Part shown: positions 7,238 to 14,899 of the stretch, one piece after another
How positions within the stretch are numbered: the stretch's first letter is position 1
Layout: each line of letters begins with the position of its first letter
Assembly: GCA_964372035.1 (NCBI GenBank)
Contig: CAYJPK010000048.1
Span: 1 to 16,262, forward strand
From: CAYJPK01 sp964372035
GTDB taxonomy: Bacteria > Desulfobacterota > Desulfovibrionia > Desulfovibrionales > Desulfovibrionaceae
Direction of reading: 5' to 3'
Length of the DNA stretch: 16,262 nt
The notes under the pieces: generated by a model
What the model saw: the letters and a program-made list of their open reading frames with translations, nothing else
What the model was told of the DNA's origin: nothing
Database searches by the model: none
Translations under genes and position numbers: made by a program

Positions 7238-8023
7238 ATGATAGTTGAAGTTAATAAAGAAAAATGCTGTGGTGATGGTTTTTGCTTAAAGGTTTGCCCG
7301 GCTCATAATTTTTATTTTGATGAGGATAAAAAGGCGACTGTTGTTGATAGGGATCGTTTTGGCTGTATATTTTGCGGTCATTGCGTTGCTGTATGCCCTA
7401 AAGACGCAATCAAATTAAAAGCAAATCCGCATGAAGATTTTAGTGGTAAGCGCCCAAATATTAGCGAAGAAGATTTAGCTACTTTAATAAAGACTCGTCG
7501 CTCAATTAGAGCTTATAAAGATAAGGCTGTACCACGTGAAATCATTGAAGAATCACTTGATACAATGCGATATTCACCAACCGGCAGCAATATGCAACGT
7601 GTTGAATGGGCCGTCATTGACAACAAAGAAAAACTCGCTGAACTTGGTCAAATCGTTTATAAGTGGATTGAAACTGTGCCAGGAAGAGAAAAGGTTGCGC
7701 AAAACTACCGTGATGGAAAAGACGTTCTGCTTCGTGGCGCACCATGTATTATTGTAAACCATGCACCGATTGATTATTGGCTAAGCGTTCAAGATTGTTC
7801 AGTTGCCGCAGCTTACCTTGAACTTGTTCTGCATAATAAAGGTCTTGGCTCATGTTGGGCTGGTTACGTTATTGGCGCAGCCCTTAATCTGCCAGAAGTC
7901 AAAGAATTCTTTAATGTTCCGCAAGCAAACCAAATCTATGCAGGTCTTATGGTTGGTTATCCGCAAATTCCTTATAAATATATCCCAAAACGCAAAAAAT
8001 TGCGCTTAAAATGGATTGACTAA
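7238..8023 (+). CDS. Ferredoxin-domain nitroreductase family protein (4Fe-4S plus FMN)
   Basis: The 261-residue product joins a two-cluster ferredoxin-like domain (about 1-60) to an FMN-dependent nitroreductase fold (about 80-255). The second cluster motif is canonical (Cys43, Cys46, Cys49, Cys53-Pro). The first reads C10-C11-G-D13-G-F-C16-x3-C20-P, so Asp13 stands where the second Cys normally is. The flavin part begins with RRSIRAYKDKAVP, continues with RYSPTGSNMQ, and has GLGSCWAGYV near the C-terminus. It probably passes electrons from the clusters to FMN to reduce a nitro, quinone or similar acceptor; the natural substrate is unknown. Soluble: no signal peptide or membrane helix. The frame extends back to an ATG at 7199, but I chose 7238 because GGAG lies 6 bases before it, it begins directly with the ferredoxin fold (MIVEV), and the promoter candidate lies downstream of 7199. 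The next gene starts 2 bases after the stop. Confidence 0.88.
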   Translation: MIVEVNKEKCCGDGFCLKVCPAHNFYFDEDKKATVVDRDRFGCIFCGHCVAVCPKDAIKLKANPHEDFSGKRPNISEEDLATLIKTRRSIRAYKDKAVPREIIEESLDTMRYSPTGSNMQRVEWAVIDNKEKLAELGQIVYKWIETVPGREKVAQNYRDGKDVLLRGAPCIIVNHAPIDYWLSVQDCSVAAAYLELVLHNKGLGSCWAGYVIGAALNLPEVKEFFNVPQANQIYAGLMVGYPQIPYKYIPKRKKLRLKWID

Positions 8024-8025
8024 AT

Positions 8026-8745
8026 ATGAAAAATATTGAGCAAAATATTTGTGTAATTACTGGCTCAAGTGGAGGTATCGGGCAAGAACTTGCCCGTGCC
8101 TTTAGTTTGGGCAACTACAAAGTAATCGGTTTAGATGTAGTTGAAAACAATTTGCAAGAAATTGATTTCATTAAAGTTAATCTGCAAAATGAAAATGAAA
8201 TTTTGGCAGCTTTTAAAAAAATTGAAGAAAAATATAAGCATATCAACGTACTAGTTAATAATGCTGGAATTACAAAATTACATAAAAATATTATGGAGCT
8301 TAGCACCGCTGAATTTGATAGTGTGATAGATGTGAATTTACGTGCTGCCTTTATATGTTCTAAGGAATTTATTCGCTTAAATACAGGTCAAGCTTATGGA
8401 CGCATTATAAATATTGCTTCAACAAGATATAACCAAAACGAAGCTAACTATGAAGCCTATGGTTCGTCAAAAGGTGGTCTTGTGGCATTTACTAATAGCC
8501 TAGCGATATCATTATCAGATACTAAAGTCACAGTTAATGCTGTTAGTCCTGGTTGGATTTGTACTGAAAACTATGAGCAATTATCAGAGCTTGACCATAG
8601 CCAACACCCATCTGGACGAGTTGGAAAGCCTTGTGATATTGCTAACGCTTGTCTATTTTTAGCTGATGTAAAAAATGATTTTGTAAATGCCCATAATTTA
8701 ATTGTTGATGGTGGCATGACTAAAAAAATGATTTATGTTGAGTGA
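8026..8745 (+). CDS. Short-chain dehydrogenase/reductase (classical SDR)
   Basis: This 239-residue cytosolic Rossmann oxidoreductase has TGSSGGIG (12-19) as cofactor loop, Asp37 at the end of beta-2 (GLDVVE), which favours NAD(H) over NADP(H), NNAG (78-81), Asn104, catalytic Ser132, and Tyr145-x3-Lys149. The PGW turn (175-177) and the C-terminal VDGGMTKK block complete the classical pattern. It resembles FabG-like reductases, but nothing around it points to fatty acid synthesis, so the substrate is open. The ATG follows the nitroreductase stop by only 2 bases and lacks a good Shine-Dalgarno sequence, which suggests translational coupling and a shared pathway. A dehydrogenase paired with an iron-sulfur nitroreductase could handle successive reductions of one compound (inference). 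Confidence 0.88.
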   Translation: MKNIEQNICVITGSSGGIGQELARAFSLGNYKVIGLDVVENNLQEIDFIKVNLQNENEILAAFKKIEEKYKHINVLVNNAGITKLHKNIMELSTAEFDSVIDVNLRAAFICSKEFIRLNTGQAYGRIINIASTRYNQNEANYEAYGSSKGGLVAFTNSLAISLSDTKVTVNAVSPGWICTENYEQLSELDHSQHPSGRVGKPCDIANACLFLADVKNDFVNAHNLIVDGGMTKKMIYVE

Positions 8746-8825
8746 CCTTTGCACTTCTACTGTTTAGGTAGGGTTAATCAGTTTTAAGCATAAAACAAAA
8801 GTAGCAAAAAAATATACCTTTTAAT

Positions 8826-8855
8826 CTTGACATAATGCAACATAATACCCATATT
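8826..8855 (+). promoter_or_regulatory. Heat-shock (sigma32-like) promoter of hslU
   Basis: CTTGACA (8826-8832), 15 bases, then CCCATATT (8848-8855) closely follows the RpoH consensus CTTGAA-N13-17-CCCATNT. The same DNA also offers a perfect sigma70 -35 (TTGACA, 8827-8832) with CATATT 17 bases further on, so both holoenzymes may read it. It lies 38 bases before the hslU ATG, a gene that belongs to the heat-shock regulon in E. coli. Confidence 0.6.
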
Positions 8856-8892
8856 ATTATTTTACTAAAATTAACTTAACGGACTAAAAATA

Positions 8893-10200
8893 ATGAATGA
8901 ATTAACACCAAGGCAAATTGTCGCAGAACTCGACAAATATATCATAGGTCAAGAACAAGCCAAAAAAATGGTTGCCATTGCAGTGCGTAATCGTTGGCGT
9001 CGCCAACAACTCCCTGAAAGTTTTAGAGAGGAAATCGCACCTCGTAACATTATAATGATGGGACCTACTGGCGTTGGTAAAACTGAAATAGCCCGCCGCC
9101 TAGCAAAACTCTGCCAAGCGCCTTTCATTAAAGTTGAAGCTACAAAATATACTGAAGTTGGCTATGTTGGGCGTGATGTTGAATCTATGATACGTGATTT
9201 GATGGAAATTGCAGTTTCTATGGTGCGTGAAGAAGAAGCCGCAAAAGTTAAAGAAAAAGCTGAAGAAGCTACTGAAAACCGTATTTTAGATTTACTCTTA
9301 CCATCTCAAGAAGGTAGAGAAAGCACAAAGGAAAAACTTCGTACAATGTTGCATCAGGGGCTTTTAGAAGAACGTGAAATTGACATTGAAATCGAAGATA
9401 ATTCTGGTGGTGTGCCAATTGGCATTTTAAATATGCCTGGTATGGAGCAAATGGGTAGCCAGCTAAAAGATAGTTTTAAGAGTATGTTTCCTAAAAAAAC
9501 ACTACGCAAAAAAATGAAAATTAGCGCAGCTCGCAAATATATTTTAGAGGAAGAATCCGGCAAATTAGTTGATGAGGAAAAATTATCAGATATTGCTAAA
9601 GAACGTGTTGAACAAATGGGCATAGTATTTATTGATGAAATTGATAAAGTTGCGAGCACTTCTTCACACAAATCTTCAGATGTTTCTCGTGAAGGTGTGC
9701 AACGTGACTTACTTCCGATTGTTGAGGGTAGCGCTGTTAATACTAAGTATGGCATGGTTAACACTGACCATATTTTATTTATTGCGGCTGGTGCGTTTCA
9801 TATGAGTAAGCCATCTGATTTATTACCAGAGCTCCAAGGTCGTTTCCCGCTTCGTGCAGAGTTACAGCCACTAGGTAAAAATGAATTTTACCGCATTTTA
9901 ACTGAACCTGACAATGCTTTAACTCGTCAATATGAGGCTCTACTTGCAACTGAAAAGGTTACTGTTATTTTTACAGAAGATGGACTTCGTGAAATTTCAG
10001 CCTTTGCAGAAGATGTTAACTCAAATACTGAAAATATTGGCGCAAGACGCTTGCATACTATTATGGAAAAAATACTATCTGACACTTCATTTGAAGCACC
10101 TGATATGGCTGGTGTATCTGTTACCTTGGATAAAGACTTTATCAACGAACACTTAAAAGATGTTAAGAATGATAAAGATTTAAGCAGATATATTTTATAA
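8893..10200 (+). CDS. hslU: ATP-dependent protease ATPase subunit HslU (ClpY)
   Basis: HslU is the AAA+ unfoldase that forms hexameric rings and feeds proteins into the HslV peptidase. The 435-residue product is close to the E. coli length (443). Motifs in order are TPRQIVAELDKYIIGQ at the N-terminus, Walker A GPTGVGKT (57-64), the pore loop GYVG (90-93), a variable Glu/Lys-rich I domain (about 110-235), Walker B IVFIDEID (244-251), ELQGRFP with the putative arginine finger Arg317, GARRLHTIME (383-392, sensor 2), and the C-terminal DLSRYIL tail that inserts into HslV. The protein looks intact. The start is preceded by only a weak site (ACGGA, 11 bases before the ATG). hslV, normally immediately upstream, is not in the window. 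The gene has its own sigma32-like promoter and terminator, so it is a single-gene unit here. Confidence 0.97.
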   Translation: MNELTPRQIVAELDKYIIGQEQAKKMVAIAVRNRWRRQQLPESFREEIAPRNIIMMGPTGVGKTEIARRLAKLCQAPFIKVEATKYTEVGYVGRDVESMIRDLMEIAVSMVREEEAAKVKEKAEEATENRILDLLLPSQEGRESTKEKLRTMLHQGLLEEREIDIEIEDNSGGVPIGILNMPGMEQMGSQLKDSFKSMFPKKTLRKKMKISAARKYILEEESGKLVDEEKLSDIAKERVEQMGIVFIDEIDKVASTSSHKSSDVSREGVQRDLLPIVEGSAVNTKYGMVNTDHILFIAAGAFHMSKPSDLLPELQGRFPLRAELQPLGKNEFYRILTEPDNALTRQYEALLATEKVTVIFTEDGLREISAFAEDVNSNTENIGARRLHTIMEKILSDTSFEAPDMAGVSVTLDKDFINEHLKDVKNDKDLSRYIL

Positions 10201-10256
10201 TTTTTTTAAAATATTAGAGTATCAAAAGTCAACATAGCCTATAAAGGCTTTAGCGA

Positions 10257-10282
10257 AAAAAAGGGAGCTTGCTCCCTTTTTT
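10257..10282. terminator. Bidirectional terminator between hslU and the CPA2 antiporter gene
   Basis: The core stem GGGAG/CTCCC with a CTTG loop (10263-10276) is flanked by six A on the left (10257-10262) and six T on the right (10277-10282). It therefore works on both strands and serves two convergent transcription units. A smaller hairpin, AGCCT-ATAA-AGGCT, lies just before it at 10236-10249. Confidence 0.88.
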
Positions 10283-10312
10283 CAGTTTTGTGTATCAAAA
10301 CGATTGCCAAAA

Positions 10313-12283
10313 CTAATTTACGCAAAAAACATTTTTAGCCTTTAATATCGCATCATGCTCACCAAATAAATAAACAACATCACCCTCTAAGAGGTTAGTA
10401 GTTCCGGGCGATACGATACTTTCGCTACCACGTCGAATAGCCGCAACAGTAACATTATAATTTTTACGCAAATCAATTTCTATAATATTTTTCCCAATTG
10501 CCATACTCTCAGCTTCAACAATATAACTCATTACATGAATACCAGTAAAAGCAAGGCTATCAAGATTTGGTAAATTAGAGCCAACAAGATTTAAATCTCG
10601 CATCATATCATAATTTTCATTTCTAATTAGCTCAACAAATCTTTCAATTTCTTGATTTGGAATTAAGTAGTGGCTAAGAACACGGGTAAAAATCTCGATT
10701 GAAGTTTCAAAATCTTCTGGAATAACATCGTCAGCCCCAAGGCGTTTTAAGGCATGGACTTCACCTAAAAATCTTGTACGCACAACGATATGCAAATTAG
10801 GATTTAATTTTCTAGCAGTTGAAGTGATTGCTCTAACAGCAGCAGGGTCAGAAATAACAATAGCTAATACTCTAGCATGTTTAATGCCTAAGTGATCAAG
10901 CACAACTTCACGAGTAGCATCACCATGCATAATTGGTTCACCTTCGTTTTTGTAGCGCTTAACTGTATCAACATTCATCTCTAAAATATTGTAATCAATG
11001 TGAGTTTCTTTAGCAGTTCTAGCTAAATATTTACCACCAACACCAAAACCAACAATGATAAGATGGTCTTTTAATTTACTATGTTCTGCATTTTCTTTAA
11101 TTGGCTTAATATGTAGTTTATCAGCCACAAAATTTGAAATGATTGGTGCATAGTGCATGAGTGCAGGAGTCAGCGTCATAGTCATAAGGCTACCTGCTAA
11201 AAACAATTGATATGAATTGTCGTTTAAAAGACCTGCTGTTAAGCCTGTACCAGCTAAAACAAAGGCAAATTCCCCAATTTGCGCAAGGCTAATACCAGTT
11301 GTGATTGCAATACGAAGCGGGTAACCAATAGCAAGCACACATGGAATAATAATCAATGATTTCACGATAGTTATACATACTGCCCAAAGAAAAACAGAGC
11401 CTAAATGTGTCATCAAATATTCGATATTTAAAAGCATTCCAACTGAAATAAAAAACACACTTGTAAAAACTTCTTTAAAAGGTAGTATACCCTCAACAAC
11501 GCTTAAACTATATTCAGATTCAGCTAGTAGCAAACCTGCCAAAAAAGCACCAAGCGAAACTGATAGTCCTAGTTGTGAAGTTCCAAGTGCAACAGCAAGA
11601 CAAAGAGCGATTGTGCTTGTTAGTAGGAGTTCACGGTTTTTAGTTCGCACAATATAGCTCATTAAGCGTGGTACAATATATTTTGCTAATACAAAAACAC
11701 TACCTAAAATTGTAACAGTCTTTCCAGCAGACATTAATATTTCAAGAGTATTTCCACTTTTTGATGTGCCAGCAAGGACTGGTATCATCAGCATCATTGG
11801 AATAATTACTATATCTTGTAATACTAAGATAGAAAGGGACATTCTGCCTTGCGGCGATTCTGACAAACCTTTTTGCTGAAATAAGCTCAAGACAATTGCA
11901 GTTGAGGAAAGCGAAGTTAAGCAACCGTAAAAAATGGATTGCGAAAGATTACCTTCATGCATATAAAAATAATAAAGGCAAGTAAAACCAGCAGTTAAGA
12001 CAACTTGTAGTGAACCGCTAATAAATATTGGCTTTCTAAGGCGTGCAAGCTCAGCCCCTGATAATTCCATGCCGATTGTAAAAAGCAAAAAGATAACGCC
12101 AACTTCTGCCAGTATTTCAACTGCATGAACATCTGAAACTAAACCAAGTGCAGTTGGGCCACACAAAACACCAGTTATGAGTAGCCCAACAATTGACGGT
12201 ATTTTTATACGGTGACATATGATGAGTACAAAAATTGAAAGCCCAAAAATGGCGACAATATCATCTAACACAGGTACATGCAT
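10313..12283 (-). CDS. Kef-type monovalent cation:proton antiporter (CPA2) with RCK domain
   Basis: The 656-residue inner-membrane protein probably exchanges K+ or Na+ for protons. Residues about 5-385 form the Na+/H+ exchanger domain with around 12 hydrophobic helices, including GVIFLLFTIGMEL (62-74), VLQDIVIIP (154-162), GAFLAGLLLAES (245-256) and FTSVFFISVGMLL (273-285). After a charged linker comes a TrkA-N/RCK domain (about 406-525) with dinucleotide loop GFGVGG (412-417) and Glu435 at the end of the second strand, fitting NAD(H) control. A TrkA-C domain (about 565-650) closes the protein. This layout matches KefB/KefC and YbaL relatives; glutathione gating cannot be judged from the sequence. 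The start is 32 bases past the lepB stop and has only a weak ribosome site (AAGAG), so it is probably the last gene of the purD-purE-lepB unit. Confidence 0.9.
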   Translation of the reverse strand: MHVPVLDDIVAIFGLSIFVLIICHRIKIPSIVGLLITGVLCGPTALGLVSDVHAVEILAEVGVIFLLFTIGMELSGAELARLRKPIFISGSLQVVLTAGFTCLYYFYMHEGNLSQSIFYGCLTSLSSTAIVLSLFQQKGLSESPQGRMSLSILVLQDIVIIPMMLMIPVLAGTSKSGNTLEILMSAGKTVTILGSVFVLAKYIVPRLMSYIVRTKNRELLLTSTIALCLAVALGTSQLGLSVSLGAFLAGLLLAESEYSLSVVEGILPFKEVFTSVFFISVGMLLNIEYLMTHLGSVFLWAVCITIVKSLIIIPCVLAIGYPLRIAITTGISLAQIGEFAFVLAGTGLTAGLLNDNSYQLFLAGSLMTMTLTPALMHYAPIISNFVADKLHIKPIKENAEHSKLKDHLIIVGFGVGGKYLARTAKETHIDYNILEMNVDTVKRYKNEGEPIMHGDATREVVLDHLGIKHARVLAIVISDPAAVRAITSTARKLNPNLHIVVRTRFLGEVHALKRLGADDVIPEDFETSIEIFTRVLSHYLIPNQEIERFVELIRNENYDMMRDLNLVGSNLPNLDSLAFTGIHVMSYIVEAESMAIGKNIIEIDLRKNYNVTVAAIRRGSESIVSPGTTNLLEGDVVYLFGEHDAILKAKNVFCVN

Positions 12284-12315
12284 AAGAATACTCTTTTATT
12301 TAGTGTTTTTAAAAA

Positions 12316-12927
12316 TTACTCAATTGCTTGTCCAATTCGTGATAAGCGGGGAAGTCCAACAATATCAGTTGCATCAGAATCCCATGACCAATACAAACGC
12401 CAAGCCTTACCATGAATTGCAGAACGATCTACAAATCCCCAGTAGCGAGAATCCGCAGAATCATCACGGTTATCACCTAAAACAAAATATTTGTTTTCTG
12501 GAACTATGATAGGTGAAAAATTATCTCTACGTGGCTCATTAGTATCGCCCAAAATCACATAAGGCTCTTCAACTTTTTCACCATTGCGATATAAAACTTT
12601 ATTCTTCATTGCAAGGCTATCACCTGGCACGCCAACAATACGCTTAATATAGTCTTTTGATGGGTCTTCAGGATATCTAAACACTATAATATCATTACGT
12701 TTAGGAGCTTCGCCCTCATAAATATATGTATCAGTAAAAGGAATTTTTGGACCATACATAAATTTATTTACAAGCAAATGATCACCAATTAACAAGGTAT
12801 CAAGCATAGAGCCAGACGGGATTTTAAAAGCCTGAAACACAAAGGATCTAATTAAAAAAGCTAAAAATAAGGCGATAATAATTGCTTCAAGATATTCACG
12901 CCACACAGGTTTTTTCACCTTTGTCAT
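12316..12927 (-). CDS. lepB: Signal peptidase I
   Basis: This 203-residue membrane-anchored Ser/Lys protease removes signal peptides of exported proteins on the outer face of the inner membrane. One N-terminal helix (about 13-32) is followed by box B with catalytic Ser40 (PSGSMLDTL; the usual Pro after SMx is Asp here), LLVNKFMYG, Lys95 in YIKRIVGVPGD as general base, and box E GDNRDDSADSRYWGFV (151-166). All key residues are present and the length is normal for a single-anchor enzyme. The start is 2 bases downstream of the purE stop, with CGGAG inside the purE end as a somewhat distant ribosome site, so translation is probably coupled. Placement after purE looks like a lineage-specific arrangement rather than a functional link. 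Confidence 0.95.
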   Translation of the reverse strand: MTKVKKPVWREYLEAIIIALFLAFLIRSFVFQAFKIPSGSMLDTLLIGDHLLVNKFMYGPKIPFTDTYIYEGEAPKRNDIIVFRYPEDPSKDYIKRIVGVPGDSLAMKNKVLYRNGEKVEEPYVILGDTNEPRRDNFSPIIVPENKYFVLGDNRDDSADSRYWGFVDRSAIHGKAWRLYWSWDSDATDIVGLPRLSRIGQAIE

Positions 12928-12929
12928 AA

Positions 12930-13433
12930 TTAGTTTGCTCCGTACTTCTGGGAGATTTCAAGACCTTTCTTTTCTACTTCTGCCTTAAATTCTTCTCTTG
13001 CAGCTTTGATTTTTTCAACCAAGCTAGCATCTTGTAGAGCTAAAATTTGAGCTGCAAGCCAAGCAGCATTTCTAGCACCAGCTTTATCAAGTGCTACAGT
13101 TGAAACTGGAAAACCTGCTGGCATTTGAACAGTTGCAAGTAGTGCGTCCATACCATTTAAGCTTGAACCACTAACAGGAATACCAATTACCGGCTTAATT
13201 GTGCGAGCAGCCACAGCGCCCGCTAAGTGTGCTGCCATACCAGCTGCACAAATGAAAACTTGGCAACCATTATTTTCAAGCTCATCAACTAATTTTTCAG
13301 TACGTTCTGGTGTTCTATGCGCAGAACTAACTGTAAATAAGAATTTAATTCCTAATTTATTCAAAATTTCAGTACATGGTGCAATAGTTGCTTCATCAGA
13401 AGCTGAACCAATAAAAATTGCTACTTGTGCCAT
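12930..13433 (-). CDS. purE: N5-carboxyaminoimidazole ribonucleotide mutase (PurE, class I-like)
   Basis: PurE catalyses carboxyl transfer to give CAIR in purine synthesis. The 167-residue length fits octameric class I enzymes. GSASD (9-13), SAHRTP (37-42, with His39), AAGMAAHLAG (63-72) and the SLNGMDALLATVQMP block (91-105) are the substrate-binding signatures. PurK, which makes the N5-CAIR substrate of class I enzymes, is not in the window. If purK is absent from the genome, the enzyme may instead act as a CO2-dependent AIR carboxylase. AGAGGA lies 4 bases before the start. It is 12 bases after the purD stop and 2 bases before lepB, so it is the second gene of a tight operon. Confidence 0.95.
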   Translation of the reverse strand: MAQVAIFIGSASDEATIAPCTEILNKLGIKFLFTVSSAHRTPERTEKLVDELENNGCQVFICAAGMAAHLAGAVAARTIKPVIGIPVSGSSLNGMDALLATVQMPAGFPVSTVALDKAGARNAAWLAAQILALQDASLVEKIKAAREEFKAEVEKKGLEISQKYGAN

Positions 13434-13445
13434 ATTATCCTCTCT

Positions 13446-14729
13446 TTATTTATTTTTTATACGTTTTAAGCCCTTATCACCAATATCACGGCGATAATGA
13501 CCTTTATCCATTTTTATTTTATCTAATGCTATATACGCATTTTTCTTAGCTTTTTCCAAGTCTTCACCAAGCGCACTCACACATAAAATACGTCCGCCAG
13601 TTGAATAATATTTACCATCTTCAAATTTAGCACCAGCGACAAAAACCTTTGAATCTTCTAGCTCATTCGCCTCAGAAATACCATTTATTTCCATGCCTTT
13701 TTCATAATCAGCTGGATAGCCCTTAGCACTAAGCACAACGCCAAGAGCTGATTTTGGGCTAATATCAAGCTTAACTAGATGTAATTTTTTTGCTAAAGCC
13801 GCCATAATTAATTCATATAAATCACTATTTAAGCGCATAAGAAGAGGCTGACATTCAGGGTCACCAAAGCGAACATTATATTCAACAACCTTCGGACCAT
13901 CTTTTGTAATCATTAAGCCTGCATACAAAATACCGCTGAAAGGGTGTCCTTGTTTTGCCATTTCTTTTAAAATCGGTAAAACTGTAATTTCAGTTGCCTT
14001 TGTAATCTCATCATCAAGTAAAACTGGTGCTGGGCTATAAGCTCCCATTCCACCGGTATTTGGACCCTTGTCGTCCTCAAAAATTGCCTTATGGTCTTGA
14101 GCAGACGGAAGAGCAAGCGCATTTTCACCATCACAAAAACAAATAAGCGAAACTTCCTCACCTATCATAAATTCTTCGATAAGAACCTTAACACCTGCTG
14201 TGCCTAGTTTTTTATCAAGCATAATGTCTTTTAAGGCCTCAATTGCCTCATCTTCTGTCATAGCAACGACAACACCCTTGCCTGCTGCTAAACCATCTGC
14301 CTTAATTACAATCGGTGCGCCCTCTTTTTTTACATAATCATAAGCACTATCATAATCAGTGAAAACTTCTGCCTTAGCAGTTGGAACTCCAGCCTTTAAC
14401 ATAATATCTTTTGCAAATGATTTACTTGCCTCAAGCTGAGCACACCATTTATCAGGTCCAAAACATGCAATACCCTTTGCGCTCATCGCATCAACTACAC
14501 CTAAGCTTAGTGGAAGTTCAGGACCAGGGATTACTAAGTCAATTTTGTTTTCTAATGCAAATGCAACTAAGCCATCAACATCATTATCTTTTATATCTAT
14601 ATTTATGGCTTCACTCTTTGTAGCACCATTTCCTGGCGCAACAAAAATTTCTGTAACATGCGAACTTTGTTTTAATTTCCAAGCAAGCGCATGTTCACGT
14701 CCACCAGAGCCAATAATTAGGACCTTCAT
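13446..14729 (-). CDS. purD: Phosphoribosylamine-glycine ligase (GAR synthetase)
   Basis: This cytosolic ATP-grasp enzyme joins glycine to phosphoribosylamine in the second step of purine synthesis. The 427-residue protein has the full family layout: N-terminal MKVLIIGSGGREHALAW, GPELPLSLG (69-77), the ATP-grasp core with KADGLAAGKGVVVA (143-156), GPNTGGMGAYSP (222-233), and the metal-binding EYNVRFGDPECQ (283-294; EYNxRFGDPE in the family). A C-terminal GAR-synthetase domain follows, with STGGR (376-380) and RRDIG near the end. It is a stand-alone enzyme without the PurM/PurN fusions of eukaryotes. A strong site (GGGGAAG) precedes the ATG. It heads the purD-purE-lepB-antiporter operon and is divergent from the CoA-ligase gene. 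Confidence 0.97.
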   Translation of the reverse strand: MKVLIIGSGGREHALAWKLKQSSHVTEIFVAPGNGATKSEAINIDIKDNDVDGLVAFALENKIDLVIPGPELPLSLGVVDAMSAKGIACFGPDKWCAQLEASKSFAKDIMLKAGVPTAKAEVFTDYDSAYDYVKKEGAPIVIKADGLAAGKGVVVAMTEDEAIEALKDIMLDKKLGTAGVKVLIEEFMIGEEVSLICFCDGENALALPSAQDHKAIFEDDKGPNTGGMGAYSPAPVLLDDEITKATEITVLPILKEMAKQGHPFSGILYAGLMITKDGPKVVEYNVRFGDPECQPLLMRLNSDLYELIMAALAKKLHLVKLDISPKSALGVVLSAKGYPADYEKGMEINGISEANELEDSKVFVAGAKFEDGKYYSTGGRILCVSALGEDLEKAKKNAYIALDKIKMDKGHYRRDIGDKGLKRIKNK

Positions 14730-14753
14730 TTTTTACTTCCCCTTTTTGCAATT

Positions 14754-14776
14754 TGTTGATATGTAATCTTTCAACA
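14754..14776. promoter_or_regulatory. Inverted repeat upstream of purD (candidate operator)
   Basis: TGTTGA and TCAACA form perfect 6-base arms around 11 bases, starting 24 bases upstream of the purD ATG. The spacing suits a dimeric regulator. It does not resemble the E. coli PurR site. With arms this short, chance is a serious alternative. Confidence 0.25.
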
Positions 14777-14800
14777 CTTAATAAATAAAAACGATTTATG

Positions 14801-14829
14801 AATTTAACATAAGCCTAATATTTCGGCAA
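14801..14829 (-). promoter_or_regulatory. Possible promoter of the purD operon
   Basis: On the minus strand, TTGCCG (14824-14829) and TAAATT (14801-14806) are 17 bases apart and lie about 70 bases before the purD start. Both boxes are only partial matches, so this is a weak call. The inverted repeat at 14754-14776 would lie downstream of the start site. Confidence 0.3.
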
Positions 14830-14899
14830 GTTTTTATAAGTTAAAAAAAATGCTTTAAATCATTATAAATTTCAATGAGTTAATATAGTTGGAGAAAAT

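Noticed and set aside
7199..7240. Upstream ATG at 7199 as the start of the nitroreductase
   Set aside because: The extra 13 residues are not part of the ferredoxin fold, a GGAG site serves the ATG at 7238, and the best promoter candidate would start transcription after 7199.
9354..9764. Minus-strand open frame inside hslU, and similar frames inside the chemoreceptor gene (6478-6867)
   Set aside because: Both overlap strongly conserved coding sequence, lack ribosome sites and give Ser-rich low-information translations.
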